A DNA stretch of 6,199 nt from Planktotalea sp. (GTDB taxonomy: Bacteria > Pseudomonadota > Alphaproteobacteria > Rhodobacterales > Rhodobacteraceae), in the NCBI GenBank assembly GCA_024645145.1, contig JAHEGL010000194.1, positions 1 to 6,199 of the forward strand. The letters are read 5' to 3'. Below are positions 1 to 5,576 of the stretch, piece after piece. The translations under genes and the position numbers were made by a program. The stretch's first letter is position 1; every line of letters starts with the position of its first letter. Under the pieces are notes generated by a model, which saw only the letters and a program-made list of their open reading frames with translations, was not told where the DNA came from and made no database searches.

Positions 1-316
1 TGCCGTGCAAATCCGCCAATTCTGCTTCTAAACGCTTGTGATACACAGTCGTTCCAGAAATGTTGCGTGTCCCGCCAGAGCCAGCACCAGTTGCTTCAAG
101 CGCCTCATGCATCGCCTGCAAAACCACAGGATTTTGCCCCATGCCAAGATAATCATTGCCGCACCAAACCGTAATCGGTTGCTCGCTGCCATCGTCCTTA
201 CGCCATGTTGCATTAGGAAACTGACCGTTTTCACGCTCGATATCGATAAACGTGCGATAGCGGCCTTCATCATGAAGGCGCTGCAAACTCGCGTCGAGCT
301 GTGCTGTGTAATCCAA
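1..316 (-). CDS. hemA: 5-aminolevulinate synthase, N-terminal part (runs off left edge)
   Basis: This enzyme condenses glycine with succinyl-CoA, using pyridoxal phosphate, to give 5-aminolevulinate. It is the first step of haem (and, where present, bacteriochlorophyll) synthesis in alphaproteobacteria and acts in the cytoplasm. The 105 visible codons begin LDYTAQLDASLQRLHDEGRY (TTG read as Met) and match the Rhodobacter-type N-terminus without gaps. R21, N54 in WCGNDYLG, and T83 and N85 in GSGGTRNISG fall at the numbers of the substrate-binding residues of the R. capsulatus enzyme. I chose TTG at 316-314 because it gives the family's MDY start and has a strong GGGGGAG ribosome site at 324-330, seven bases upstream. 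No ATG fits this frame. The catalytic lysine lies outside the window. Identity is near certain; whether it is one of several ALAS paralogues cannot be seen. Confidence 0.95.
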   Translation of the reverse strand, partial: MDYTAQLDASLQRLHDEGRYRTFIDIERENGQFPNATWRKDDGSEQPITVWCGNDYLGMGQNPVVLQAMHEALEATGAGSGGTRNISGTTVYHKRLEAELADLHG

Positions 317-393
317 GCGGTGTCTCCCCCTGATCCCTTAACGTAACCCAATCACTTTACTTTAAAAGCAATGCATTGGTGGCATGTCTCGTC

Positions 394-415
394 AGTATTC
401 CACTTTTTGAATACT
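394..415. repeat. Inverted repeat in presumed hemA leader
   Basis: AGTATTC (394-400) and GAATACT (409-415) are perfect 7-base inverted arms around an 8-base loop. The repeat lies about 80-100 bases upstream of the hemA start, inside the 5' leader if the promoter proposed nearby is right. It could be an RNA hairpin or a protein operator. The AT-rich stem is weak and no T-run follows on the hemA side, so it is not a normal intrinsic terminator. Confidence 0.4.
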
Positions 416-441
416 TAGCTGTAACATAGCGTGTAAGCAAC

Positions 442-450
442 ACTTTAGCA
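442..450 (-). promoter_or_regulatory. Candidate extended -10 element for hemA
   Basis: Read on the minus strand the bases are TGC-TAAAGT, an extended -10 with four of six matches to TATAAT. Transcription would start near 435-436. That puts the centre of the FNR-type box at about -41.5 to -42.5, the classical class II activator position, where a poor -35 element is expected. The leader to the hemA TTG would be about 120 bases. The geometry is suggestive but the element itself is a weak match. Confidence 0.4.
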
Positions 451-470
451 GTGCATGACTTGTCGCAGCC

Positions 471-484
471 TTGATCTAAATCAA
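471..484. promoter_or_regulatory. FNR/FnrL-type binding site upstream of hemA
   Basis: TTGATCTAAATCAA is a perfect palindromic match to the FNR-family consensus TTGAT-N4-ATCAA. It sits in the gap between hemA and the divergent peptidase gene, 154 bases from the hemA start and 109 from the peptidase start. In Rhodobacter sphaeroides, hemA is known to be activated under low oxygen by FnrL through such a box, so hemA is the likely target. A related CRP/FNR regulator such as DNR, or an effect on the peptidase gene, cannot be excluded. Confidence 0.8.
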
Positions 485-593
485 GCTTTCACTTTTCTGA
501 TCCCAGATTTGGAAACACAGCGTTATCTGGACAGTCGCGCGCAGCGTGGGTAGCGTCCGCTCAACGCTTTCACAAACACGGAAATACCTCGCC

Positions 594-1967
594 ATGTCTC
601 TAGATGCCGTCCTTGCGAAGATCGACGATGATCTTCCAAATGCAACAGAACGTCTGCTCAATCTTTTGCGCATTCCCTCTGTGTCCACAGACCCTGCGTT
701 CAAACGCGATTGCGACGATGCTGCAGATTGGCTTGTTGCCGATTTGAAAATGCTCGGCGCGGATGCCTCCAAACGCATGACACCGGGGCATCCAATGGTT
801 GTTGGCCACATTGATGGGCCAGGCCCGCACGTGATGTTCTACGGACATTATGATGTGCAGCCTGTTGATCCGCTTGATCTTTGGGATAGCCCCCCATTCG
901 AGCCCGCAATCGAAGATACGCCAGCGGGAAAAGTTATTCGCGGTCGCGGATCTTCCGATGATAAGGGCCAGTTGATGACTTTTGTAGAAGCATGTCGCGC
1001 ATGGAAAGACGTGCACGGGACGCTTCCGTGCAAGATCAGCTTCTTTTTCGAGGGCGAAGAAGAAAGTGGTTCCCCCTCCCTTGTGCCCTTCATGATCGAG
1101 AACGCAGAAGAGCTGAAATCAGACATCGCCCTTATCTGTGATACCGGCCTGTTCGAAAGCAAAGTTCCGTCAATCGTCACCATGCTGCGCGGACTTGTGG
1201 CCGAAGAAATCATTGTAAAAGGACCAGATCGTGATTTGCACTCCGGCATGTATGGCGGTGTGGCGATGAACCCGATCCGCGTCTTGAGCAAAATAATCAC
1301 CGGCCTGCATGACGCGACAGGGCGTATTACACTGTCGGGTTTTTATGACGCCGTACCCGAACTGAAAGATGAAATTCGTGCACAATGGCAAGGACTTGGC
1401 TTTGATCACGCGAAATTCTTGGGCGATGTCGGCCTCAGCGTTCCTGCCGGTGAACAGGACCGCACGCCGCTCGAAATGATTTGGTCGCGTCCAACTTGTG
1501 ATGTCAACGGAATCTGGGGCGGTTATGCGGGCGATGGTTTCAAAACTGTGCTCCCTGCAGAAGCAGGCGCTAAGATCAGCTTCCGACTTGTCGGACAACA
1601 AGACCCCGATGCAATCCATCAGGCGTTTGAAACATACGTGCGCAGCTGCTTGCCAGAGGACTACACCGTCGAGTTCCCACTCGGCAAAGGGTCCAAAGCC
1701 AGCCAGATGTCCATCAAAGACCCCGCCTTTGAAAAAGCGCGCAAAGCGCTTAGCGATGAATGGCCAAACCCCGCCGCCTATGTCGGATGTGGTGGCTCAA
1801 TCCCTATCGCGGGCCACTTCAAAGACATCTTGGATGTTGATGCAATGCTCATCGGATTTGGCAAAGACGATGATCAAATACATTCCCCTAATGAGAAGTA
1901 CGATCTGGAAAGCTTCCACAAAGGAATGCGCTCTTGGGCGCGAATCTTGGACGCTTTGGCGACATGA
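594..1967 (+). CDS. M20 family metallopeptidase (dipeptidase, CNDP-like)
   Basis: A 457-residue cytosolic zinc peptidase of the M20 family, probably a dipeptidase that releases amino acids from short peptides. The full metal site is present: H85 and D87 in GHYDVQP, bridging D122 in GRGSSDDKG, general base E156 and ligand E157 in EGEEESGS, D183 in ICDTGLF, and H430 in IHSPNE. H216 in DLHSGMYGG matches the inter-subunit histidine of the dimeric members, and GGSIPI precedes the last histidine. Both the catalytic domain and the inserted dimerisation ('lid') domain are present. I took ATG at 594; a GTG at 546 also opens the frame but adds residues unlike the family and has no ribosome site. A weak GGAA lies at 580-583. 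The stop overlaps the next gene's start as ATGA, so the two are translationally coupled. Exact substrate is unknown; acylase or carboxypeptidase activity is possible. Confidence 0.9.
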   Translation: MSLDAVLAKIDDDLPNATERLLNLLRIPSVSTDPAFKRDCDDAADWLVADLKMLGADASKRMTPGHPMVVGHIDGPGPHVMFYGHYDVQPVDPLDLWDSPPFEPAIEDTPAGKVIRGRGSSDDKGQLMTFVEACRAWKDVHGTLPCKISFFFEGEEESGSPSLVPFMIENAEELKSDIALICDTGLFESKVPSIVTMLRGLVAEEIIVKGPDRDLHSGMYGGVAMNPIRVLSKIITGLHDATGRITLSGFYDAVPELKDEIRAQWQGLGFDHAKFLGDVGLSVPAGEQDRTPLEMIWSRPTCDVNGIWGGYAGDGFKTVLPAEAGAKISFRLVGQQDPDAIHQAFETYVRSCLPEDYTVEFPLGKGSKASQMSIKDPAFEKARKALSDEWPNPAAYVGCGGSIPIAGHFKDILDVDAMLIGFGKDDDQIHSPNEKYDLESFHKGMRSWARILDALAT

Positions 1968-2843
1968 TCAAAGGGTTTCGCCGTGAAACCCTAGCCGGGC
2001 CAAAAGGGCCCATATCGTACCTTGAAGCAGGCTCAGGCGCACCCTTGATCCTGCTTCATGGCTTCCCACAAACGAACATGATGTGGCACCAGATTGCACC
2101 GGAATTGGCCGCGCAATACTATGTCATTTGTCCTGATCTGCGCGGCTATGGTTTTTTCTGCGAAACCTAGCGGAGTTGAGAATTACAGCTTTCGTGAAAT
2201 GGGCTCAGACATACTTTTATTGATGGATCACCTAAAGCTAGAGGGCGCGCATTTGATCGGTCACGATCGCGGCGCGCGGGTCTCACATCGCTTGGCTCTG
2301 GATGCGCAAAATCGATTCAAGTCTCTGACACTAATGGATATTATCCCAACACACACGCTTTTCGCAGATCTATCTCGTGAAGTCGCACTTGGCTATTACC
2401 ATTGGCTCTTCCTCGCGCAACCAGCGCCCTTACCTGACAAAATGATCGGTCATGACCCTGACGCATATTTCGAAACTTGTCTAAGTGCATGGGGCACTGG
2501 TAGCGAACCAGCCTTCGATGACACAGCACTTTCAACCTACAAAGCGGCGTGGCGCGATCCGGAAACCATTCGCGCGATGTGCGATGATTACCGCGCGGGC
2601 GCGACACTTGATTTCGAGACTGATGCAGCTGACTTGCACAAACGCGTCACCTGTCCTGCCCTCGTGCTCTATGCGGGTGGCGGGATGATGGATAAGGCCT
2701 ATCATTTTGAGACAGTCTGGCGCGAAAAGCTAAGCAATTTCACGTGCGCCCCTATGCCCGGTGGTCACTTCTTCCCAGATCACTATCCAGAAGAAACCTT
2801 GCGCCATTTAATGGCGTTTCTGAACGCACAAAACGAAGAGTAA
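1964..2843 (+). pseudogene. Fluoroacetate/haloacetate dehalogenase-type alpha/beta hydrolase, frameshifted
   Basis: An alpha/beta-fold hydrolase resembling bacterial fluoroacetate dehalogenases, which displace halide from haloacetates through an aspartate nucleophile. The gene starts in the ATGA overlap with the peptidase. It is broken at 2152-2157: a run of six T puts TAG at 2168-2170. Removing one T restores RGYGFSAKPSG and a continuous 292-residue protein, the usual family length. In corrected numbering the oxyanion motif is HGFPQT (H32), the nucleophile D101 in GHDRGAR with carboxylate-binding R102 and R105, the acid D125, halide-pocket H146-W147 in YYHWLFLAQPAPLP, Y209 in MCDDYRAG, and catalytic H268 in GGHF. 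All match the R. palustris enzyme in order and nearly in spacing. The downstream frame shows no other damage, so the lesion is recent, a read error, or bypassed in the cell. An epoxide hydrolase is a less likely identity because the R-x-x-R and HW pair are dehalogenase features. Confidence 0.85.
2802..2816. repeat. Short palindrome at end of hydrolase gene
   Basis: CGCCAT-TTA-ATGGCG is a perfect 6-base hairpin in the last codons of the hydrolase gene, 35 bases beyond the CCA end of the convergent tRNA-Asp. On the plus strand only TTT follows. It might help end either convergent transcript, but it has no proper T-run and may be chance. Confidence 0.25.
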
Positions 2844-2850
2844 GGGAAAG

Positions 2851-2927
2851 TGGCGCGGTTGACGGGACTCGAACCCGCGACCCCCGGCGTGACAGGCCGG
2901 TACTCTAACCAACTGAGCTACAACCGC
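2851..2927 (-). tRNA. tRNA-Asp (GTC), copy 1
   Basis: A 77-base tRNA including encoded CCA. The acceptor arms GCGGTTG and CAACCGC pair fully, with discriminator G. The D arm carries AGCTCAGTTGGT, the anticodon stem-loop reads CCGGCCTGTCACGCCGG with anticodon GTC at 2893-2891, and the T arm carries GGTTCGAGTCC. It is identical over all 77 bases to the copy at 3833-3909. The hydrolase stop codon lies only seven bases beyond its CCA end, in convergent orientation. A terminator follows the other tRNAs upstream, so this copy probably has its own promoter. Confidence 0.98.
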
Positions 2928-2938
2928 GCAATAAGGGC

Positions 2939-2967
2939 GGAATAGGCTAGCTTGGCCAAGCCGTCAA
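2939..2967 (-). promoter_or_regulatory. Candidate promoter of tRNA-Asp copy 1
   Basis: On the minus strand TTGACG (2967-2962) is followed after 17 bases by TATTCC (2944-2939), placing a start near 2932, just ahead of the tRNA's first base. The -35 matches 5 of 6 bases; the -10 is weak (3 of 6). The spacer contains the palindrome CTTGGCCAAG (2951-2960). A separate promoter is expected because the upstream tRNA pair ends at a strong terminator. Confidence 0.5.
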
Positions 2968-3068
2968 GCGTCATATCAGGCTCCAAATCAACAAATAAGA
3001 ACAACGCTTTGCCACATGCTATGATTGACCTGCTCAACTTCAATAGGCGAGCAAAAGTGCAAATGTTT

Positions 3069-3703
3069 TTAGCGATAGCGGCGGATGATCATGCCAAGTG
3101 TTGAACCGACCGGTTTGAAACTAAAATAGTCATACTTATGGCTTTTGGCCAAACCTGTCACATTGCCCGACACGTACCTCTGCTGCGCAATCCCTGCAAA
3201 GCCTTTGGGTGCCTTAACGTTCAGATTTGGGTGTGCAGATGCCGCATCAAATATTGCTCGCAAATCCCACGTAGGATTTGGCAAATCAACTTCGCATTCA
3301 ATCGAATGCTTCTGGTAGGTTTTTCCATCGAGCGTGAAACTTGGCAAAGGATTAAGAAGCTTACGTCAAGCGCGACAGTCCAAGGTTGACCAAATCGTTT
3401 ACCTTTGCCGATCATATTGACAAAGCGCGCCACCTCGCCTTTGGCAGCCTTCAGCTGGAACCCTTTTGACTTCAAAATAGCAGGTAAATCTGAAAAATCA
3501 GCGCGCCCAGCATAGCAAAGACCCAAAGCTTCATTAAATGCCATTGCAGAGGTGATCGTGCGAGAGGCCCTCAATTTGTCAGAAATAGAGGAACTGCCTG
3601 TCCCCGTTGACTGAGACGTTTGCACGCAAGCTCCAAGGCCAATTGCCAATGTGAACACCTTTATGATTGGTCCTACTTTGTAGCGGTTCAAAATTGACAT
3701 CAT
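3069..3703 (-). pseudogene. Putative lipoprotein of unknown function, frameshifted
   Basis: I do not recognise the family. The product starts MMSILNRYKVGPIIKVFTLA, then reaches a lipobox ending LGAC at C26, typical of a lipoprotein signal. A Ser/Thr/Gly-rich linker follows, then a globular part with CYAGRADFSDLPAILKSKGF. After about codon 114 (near 3362-3367) the frame is lost and reads unlike protein to a stop at 3221. Another frame continues convincingly as KLLNPLPSFTLDGKTY and ends at 3069 with GMIIRRYR. Adding one base near 3361-3364, for example making GTAAG into GTAAAG, joins both parts into about 211 residues. The start has a GGAAG ribosome site (3710-3714) six bases ahead. The gene lies alone between the two tRNA-Asp copies, an odd position. 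A read error or a true pseudogene are both possible. Confidence 0.7.
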
Positions 3704-3795
3704 TGGTCGCTTCCTTTTTAAATTATAGTCAACGCTGAGCAGAACCTAAGAAGAAATCTGATGATTTTCGAAACCTAATAGCAGGAGAAAAAATG

Positions 3796-3818
3796 AAAAA
3801 GGCTCCCCGAAGGGAGCC
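3796..3818 (-). terminator. Intrinsic terminator after tRNA-Val/tRNA-Asp
   Basis: On the minus strand GGCTCCC-TTCG-GGGAGCC forms a perfect 7-bp GC-rich stem with a stable TTCG tetraloop, followed by TTTTT and, one base on, a second T-rich stretch. It starts 15 bases after the CCA end of tRNA-Asp copy 2, so it ends the tRNA pair's transcript. Confidence 0.92.
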
Positions 3819-3832
3819 ATTTCAAGCAGTGG

Positions 3833-3909
3833 TGGCGCGGTTGACGGGACTCGAACCCGCGACCCCCGGCGTGACAGGCCGGTACTCTAACCAACTGAGC
3901 TACAACCGC
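3833..3909 (-). tRNA. tRNA-Asp (GTC), copy 2
   Basis: A 77-base tRNA with encoded CCA, identical throughout to the gene at 2851-2927. It has fully paired acceptor arms, anticodon GTC and discriminator G. It lies 24 bases downstream of tRNA-Val in the same direction and just before a strong terminator, so the two tRNAs are probably one transcript. The identity between the copies ends almost exactly at the tRNA boundaries. Confidence 0.98.
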
Positions 3910-3933
3910 TCACTGCTCATTCAGTTGCCTGAA

Positions 3934-4009
3934 TGGTGGGTGATGAGAGGCTCGAACTCCCGACATCTTCCGTGTAAAGGAAGCGCTCTACCAACTGAGC
4001 TAATCACCC
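3934..4009 (-). tRNA. tRNA-Val (TAC)
   Basis: A 76-base tRNA with encoded CCA. Acceptor arms GGGTGAT and ATCACCC pair fully with discriminator A. The D arm has AGCTCAGTTGGTAGAGC, the anticodon arm reads CTTCCTTTACACGGAAG with anticodon TAC, and the T arm contains GAGTTCGAGCCTC. It leads the Val-Asp pair. Its promoter should lie in 4010-4072; I see only weak candidates such as TTGCGC, 17 bases, TAAACG on the minus strand. Confidence 0.98.
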
Positions 4010-4072
4010 GATGAGGTGTCGTTTAGACAGTTCTCGCGCGCCGCGCAACTCAAAAATCGCGCTTTTTAAAGT

Positions 4073-4654
4073 TTAACGTAAGATCGTTTCTTCGCCGTTT
4101 TCGATCACGTAAACACAACCCTGTTCATGCTCTAAATTTAGTGTCTCATCAAAACTCATACCGCGCAAAATGCCCCTTAAAACACACAGCGTTGCACCAT
4201 GTGTCACCAAAATTGCAGGAGCTGTTTGTTCGGAAAGGAATGCTTCGCAGCGCCTCTGTACTGCGTGCTGTCCTTCCCCATCTAGTGCAAGAAACATAAG
4301 CTCAAACGCATTACGAGCTTGATTGAAAAGCGCGCTGTGACTTTGTTTTATATCAGCAAGGTAGCTGCCATCCCATGCCCCAGCCCCTATTTCGCGAAGG
4401 CGTGCATCGCTCTCAAAGCCATGCATTAACGATTCTCCGACGATCTTTGCCGTAGATCGCGCACGCCCTTGTGGGCTGGTAAACATTGAAAGAGCTGGGT
4501 TTTGTTCCAAAATGGGGCGCATAATTTCAGCTTGCCGCTGCGCCTGATCTTTCCCCACTTGCGTCAACGGCGAGTCGAGCTGACCTTGCAATCGCGCCGC
4601 AACGTTCCATTCGGTTTGACCATGGCGCAAGATATAGAATTTTGGGAATGCCAT
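4073..4654 (-). CDS. Histidine phosphatase family protein (phosphoglycerate mutase-like)
   Basis: A 193-residue cytosolic phosphatase of the histidine phosphatase superfamily, which transfers phosphate through a phosphohistidine. The signature LRHGQTEWN gives R10 and nucleophile H11. R64 in SPQGRARSTA, E88 in REIGAGAWDG (the usual acid) and H152 in LVTHGATLCVLRG complete the active site. Length and motif order fit small bacterial members such as the GpmB, CobC and PhoE types. True glycolytic mutases are longer and carry extra segments, so a broad or unknown phosphatase is more likely. Start ATG at 4654 places RHG at the normal distance, but no clear Shine-Dalgarno precedes it. It follows the HU gene on the same strand by about 100 bases, with a palindrome in the gap, and is probably expressed separately or by read-through. 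Confidence 0.9.
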   Translation of the reverse strand: MAFPKFYILRHGQTEWNVAARLQGQLDSPLTQVGKDQAQRQAEIMRPILEQNPALSMFTSPQGRARSTAKIVGESLMHGFESDARLREIGAGAWDGSYLADIKQSHSALFNQARNAFELMFLALDGEGQHAVQRRCEAFLSEQTAPAILVTHGATLCVLRGILRGMSFDETLNLEHEQGCVYVIENGEETILR

Positions 4655-4674
4655 ATATGCAGAGCTACTTTTAT

Positions 4675-4687
4675 CTGATCAGATCAG
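4675..4687. repeat. Perfect palindrome upstream of histidine phosphatase
   Basis: CTGATC-A-GATCAG is a perfect 13-base palindrome, 21 bases upstream of the phosphatase ATG. Its odd length with one central base is unlike a restriction site. It could be a repressor operator over the phosphatase promoter. The stem is too short for a terminator and no T-run follows. No regulator family is recognised. Confidence 0.35.
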
Positions 4688-4708
4688 TTGAAAGTACTGC
4701 AGTTTGAT

Positions 4709-4747
4709 GCGGACGCAATGGGTTAGTGCAGCGCCCGCTTTTGTTTT
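4709..4747 (+). terminator. Terminator-like stem-loop, plus strand, beyond HU gene
   Basis: GCGGACGC (4709-4716) pairs with GCGCCCGC (4731-4738) in all but one position, with a 14-base loop, and TTTTGTTTT follows on the plus strand. The T-run is on the side that would stop a plus-strand transcript, yet no plus-strand gene lies upstream. On the minus strand, which carries HU mRNA, the same stem (with one G-U pair) has no T-run, though it could still cap the HU message. Confidence 0.3.
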
Positions 4748-4754
4748 GTCGGTC

Positions 4755-5180
4755 TTATTCTGCAGCTTCCTGCGTTGGACTTGGCACCCTATTGATTTGA
4801 CGAATTTTTGTCACCAATACCTTACCACCTTGTACATCTTTGGCACGGTTGATCTTGATCTTACCAAGCGGCTGCAAATTCATTTCGCGCCCGTCTGCGA
4901 GCGTTTGACCTAGTACGGCAAGCATCGCTTCGAAGACTGGCTTTGCATCTTTCTTTTTAATGCCAGAGCGTTCGACAACTGTATCGATCAACTCCTTCTT
5001 TTTCAGCGCAGGGTCAGAGACGACAAGCGTATTGTCCGTCACAACAACTGGTTTAGGCTGAGACGTTACCGCAGATTTCGCGGCTTCTGCTTTGGTGGAT
5101 TTGCTAGACTTTACGCCACTCGGCGATTTGGACGCGCTACGACTTGTAGTTGTTGTTCTCGCTGTGGTGCCCTTTGCCAT
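4755..5180 (-). CDS. HU-family DNA-binding protein with long N-terminal tail
   Basis: A 141-residue nucleoid-associated protein. Residues 1-58 are a low-complexity tail rich in Thr, Ser, Ala and Lys. An HU-like fold runs from about 59 to 132: the two-helix dimer part LKKKELIDTVVERSGIKKKD with FEAMLAVLGQTLADG, then the strand NLQPLGKIKINRA where typical HU has VxLxGFGTF. The usual DNA-bending arm with its RNPxTG proline tip is missing and is replaced by KDVQGGKVLVTKIRQ, so the protein may bind DNA without the standard kinking. ATG at 5180 is chosen; AAGG lies about ten bases ahead. Standard HU is near 90 residues, so the tail accounts for the extra length. The gene follows lon in direction, as hupB does in E. 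coli, but a plus-strand peptide gene and a terminator separate them here. Confidence 0.88.
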   Translation of the reverse strand: MAKGTTARTTTTSRSASKSPSGVKSSKSTKAEAAKSAVTSQPKPVVVTDNTLVVSDPALKKKELIDTVVERSGIKKKDAKPVFEAMLAVLGQTLADGREMNLQPLGKIKINRAKDVQGGKVLVTKIRQINRVPSPTQEAAE

Positions 5181-5250
5181 GATTATCTGCCTTTTGTTCT
5201 TGGATTAGCAACAATGTAGCAAAACTCACGCTATCCGACCACCCGCTTCC

Positions 5251-5279
5251 TTGACCGAATCTATCTAGCTTGTGATTTT
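5251..5279 (+). promoter_or_regulatory. Candidate promoter of the 64-residue peptide gene
   Basis: TTGACC (5251-5256), a 17-base spacer and GATTTT (5274-5279) would start transcription near 5286, about 20 bases before the peptide gene's ATG. The -35 is good (5 of 6), the -10 poor (3 of 6). The divergent HU promoter must lie in the same 125-base gap, but I could not fix it. Confidence 0.35.
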
Positions 5280-5305
5280 TGCCGCACACAAGGTTGAGGG
5301 TTACC

Positions 5306-5500
5306 ATGAAACATATAGCTGCAGTCGCCATCGCACTTACTATATCTGGCGCACCTATCGCACACGCAGGCGGTTTGACAGATCCGGTTTTGGAACAAGA
5401 GATAATCATCGAAGCGGCACAAGCGGCCAGCTCTAGTTCGGGCACAACGATCGTTGCGTTGATGAGCTTGCTTATTTTCACAGCGGCGATTGTAAAATAA
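5306..5500 (+). CDS. Small exported or membrane peptide, unknown function
   Basis: A 64-residue product. Residues 1-21 (MKHIAAVAIALTISGAPIAHA) form a classical signal peptide with an AHA cleavage site. The short mature part GGLTDPVLEQEIIIEAAQAA carries several acidic residues, then comes SSSSG and a hydrophobic C-terminal segment, about residues 47-62, ending in a lysine. It should sit in the inner membrane with its acidic part in the periplasm, or be held as a tiny two-anchor protein if the signal is not cut. ATG at 5306 is supported by GAGGG at 5296-5300, five bases ahead; an upstream TTG at 5279 would spoil the signal peptide. From memory, similar small AGGL-DP peptides occur in Rhodobacteraceae without known function. 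A strong terminator lies 30 bases after the stop, so this is a single-gene unit. Confidence 0.8.
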   Translation: MKHIAAVAIALTISGAPIAHAGGLTDPVLEQEIIIEAAQAASSSSGTTIVALMSLLIFTAAIVK

Positions 5501-5529
5501 AGCCTCGTAAAAATACAAATCAGAATTGC

Positions 5530-5558
5530 AAAAGGCGGCCCATATTGAGCCGCCTTTT
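5530..5558. terminator. Bidirectional intrinsic terminator between peptide gene and lon
   Basis: AAAAGGCGGC (5530-5539) and GCCGCCTTTT (5549-5558) are perfect inverted arms with a 9-base loop. A GC stem flanked by A-run and T-run works on both strands. It ends the peptide transcript on the plus strand and lon on the minus strand, 18 bases after the lon stop. Confidence 0.92.
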
Positions 5559-5576
5559 CTGTTTCTTAAGAGGTGC

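Noticed and set aside
28..351. Overlapping open frames on both strands at the left edge
   Set aside because: They are out of frame with hemA, which explains 1-316 with a family match; neither resembles a protein family.
546..593. GTG start giving the M20 peptidase 16 more residues
   Set aside because: No ribosome site precedes it and the added residues look non-coding; ATG at 594 gives the usual family N-terminus.
600..1619. Long minus-strand open frames opposite the M20 gene
   Set aside because: They are shadows of a strongly supported plus-strand gene and show no domain-like features.
2094..2163. The second hydrolase frame as a separate gene starting at 2094
   Set aside because: Its first ~23 codons are the shifted reading of the upstream frame; the family alignment crosses from one frame to the other at the T-run.
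3069..3347. The C-terminal part of the lipoprotein as an independent gene from a TTG
   Set aside because: The same frame is open further upstream to a stop near 3368, there is no clear ribosome site, and it continues the upstream lipoprotein naturally after a one-base correction.
2851..3909. Integrative element with tRNA-Asp copies as attachment sites
   Set aside because: No integrase or mobility gene is present, the insert is under 1 kb, and the repeat covers the whole tRNA rather than the usual 3' portion.
3793..4014. Plus-strand open frame of 73 codons with LTGLEPATPG and GSNSRHLPCKGSALPTELI
   Set aside because: It is the antisense of the tRNA-Asp and tRNA-Val genes, a well-known source of false proteins in databases.
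4704..4913. Plus-strand 69-codon open frame opposite the HU gene
   Set aside because: It overlaps the HU coding region antisense and reads as low-quality, Cys/Trp/Phe-rich sequence without a ribosome site.
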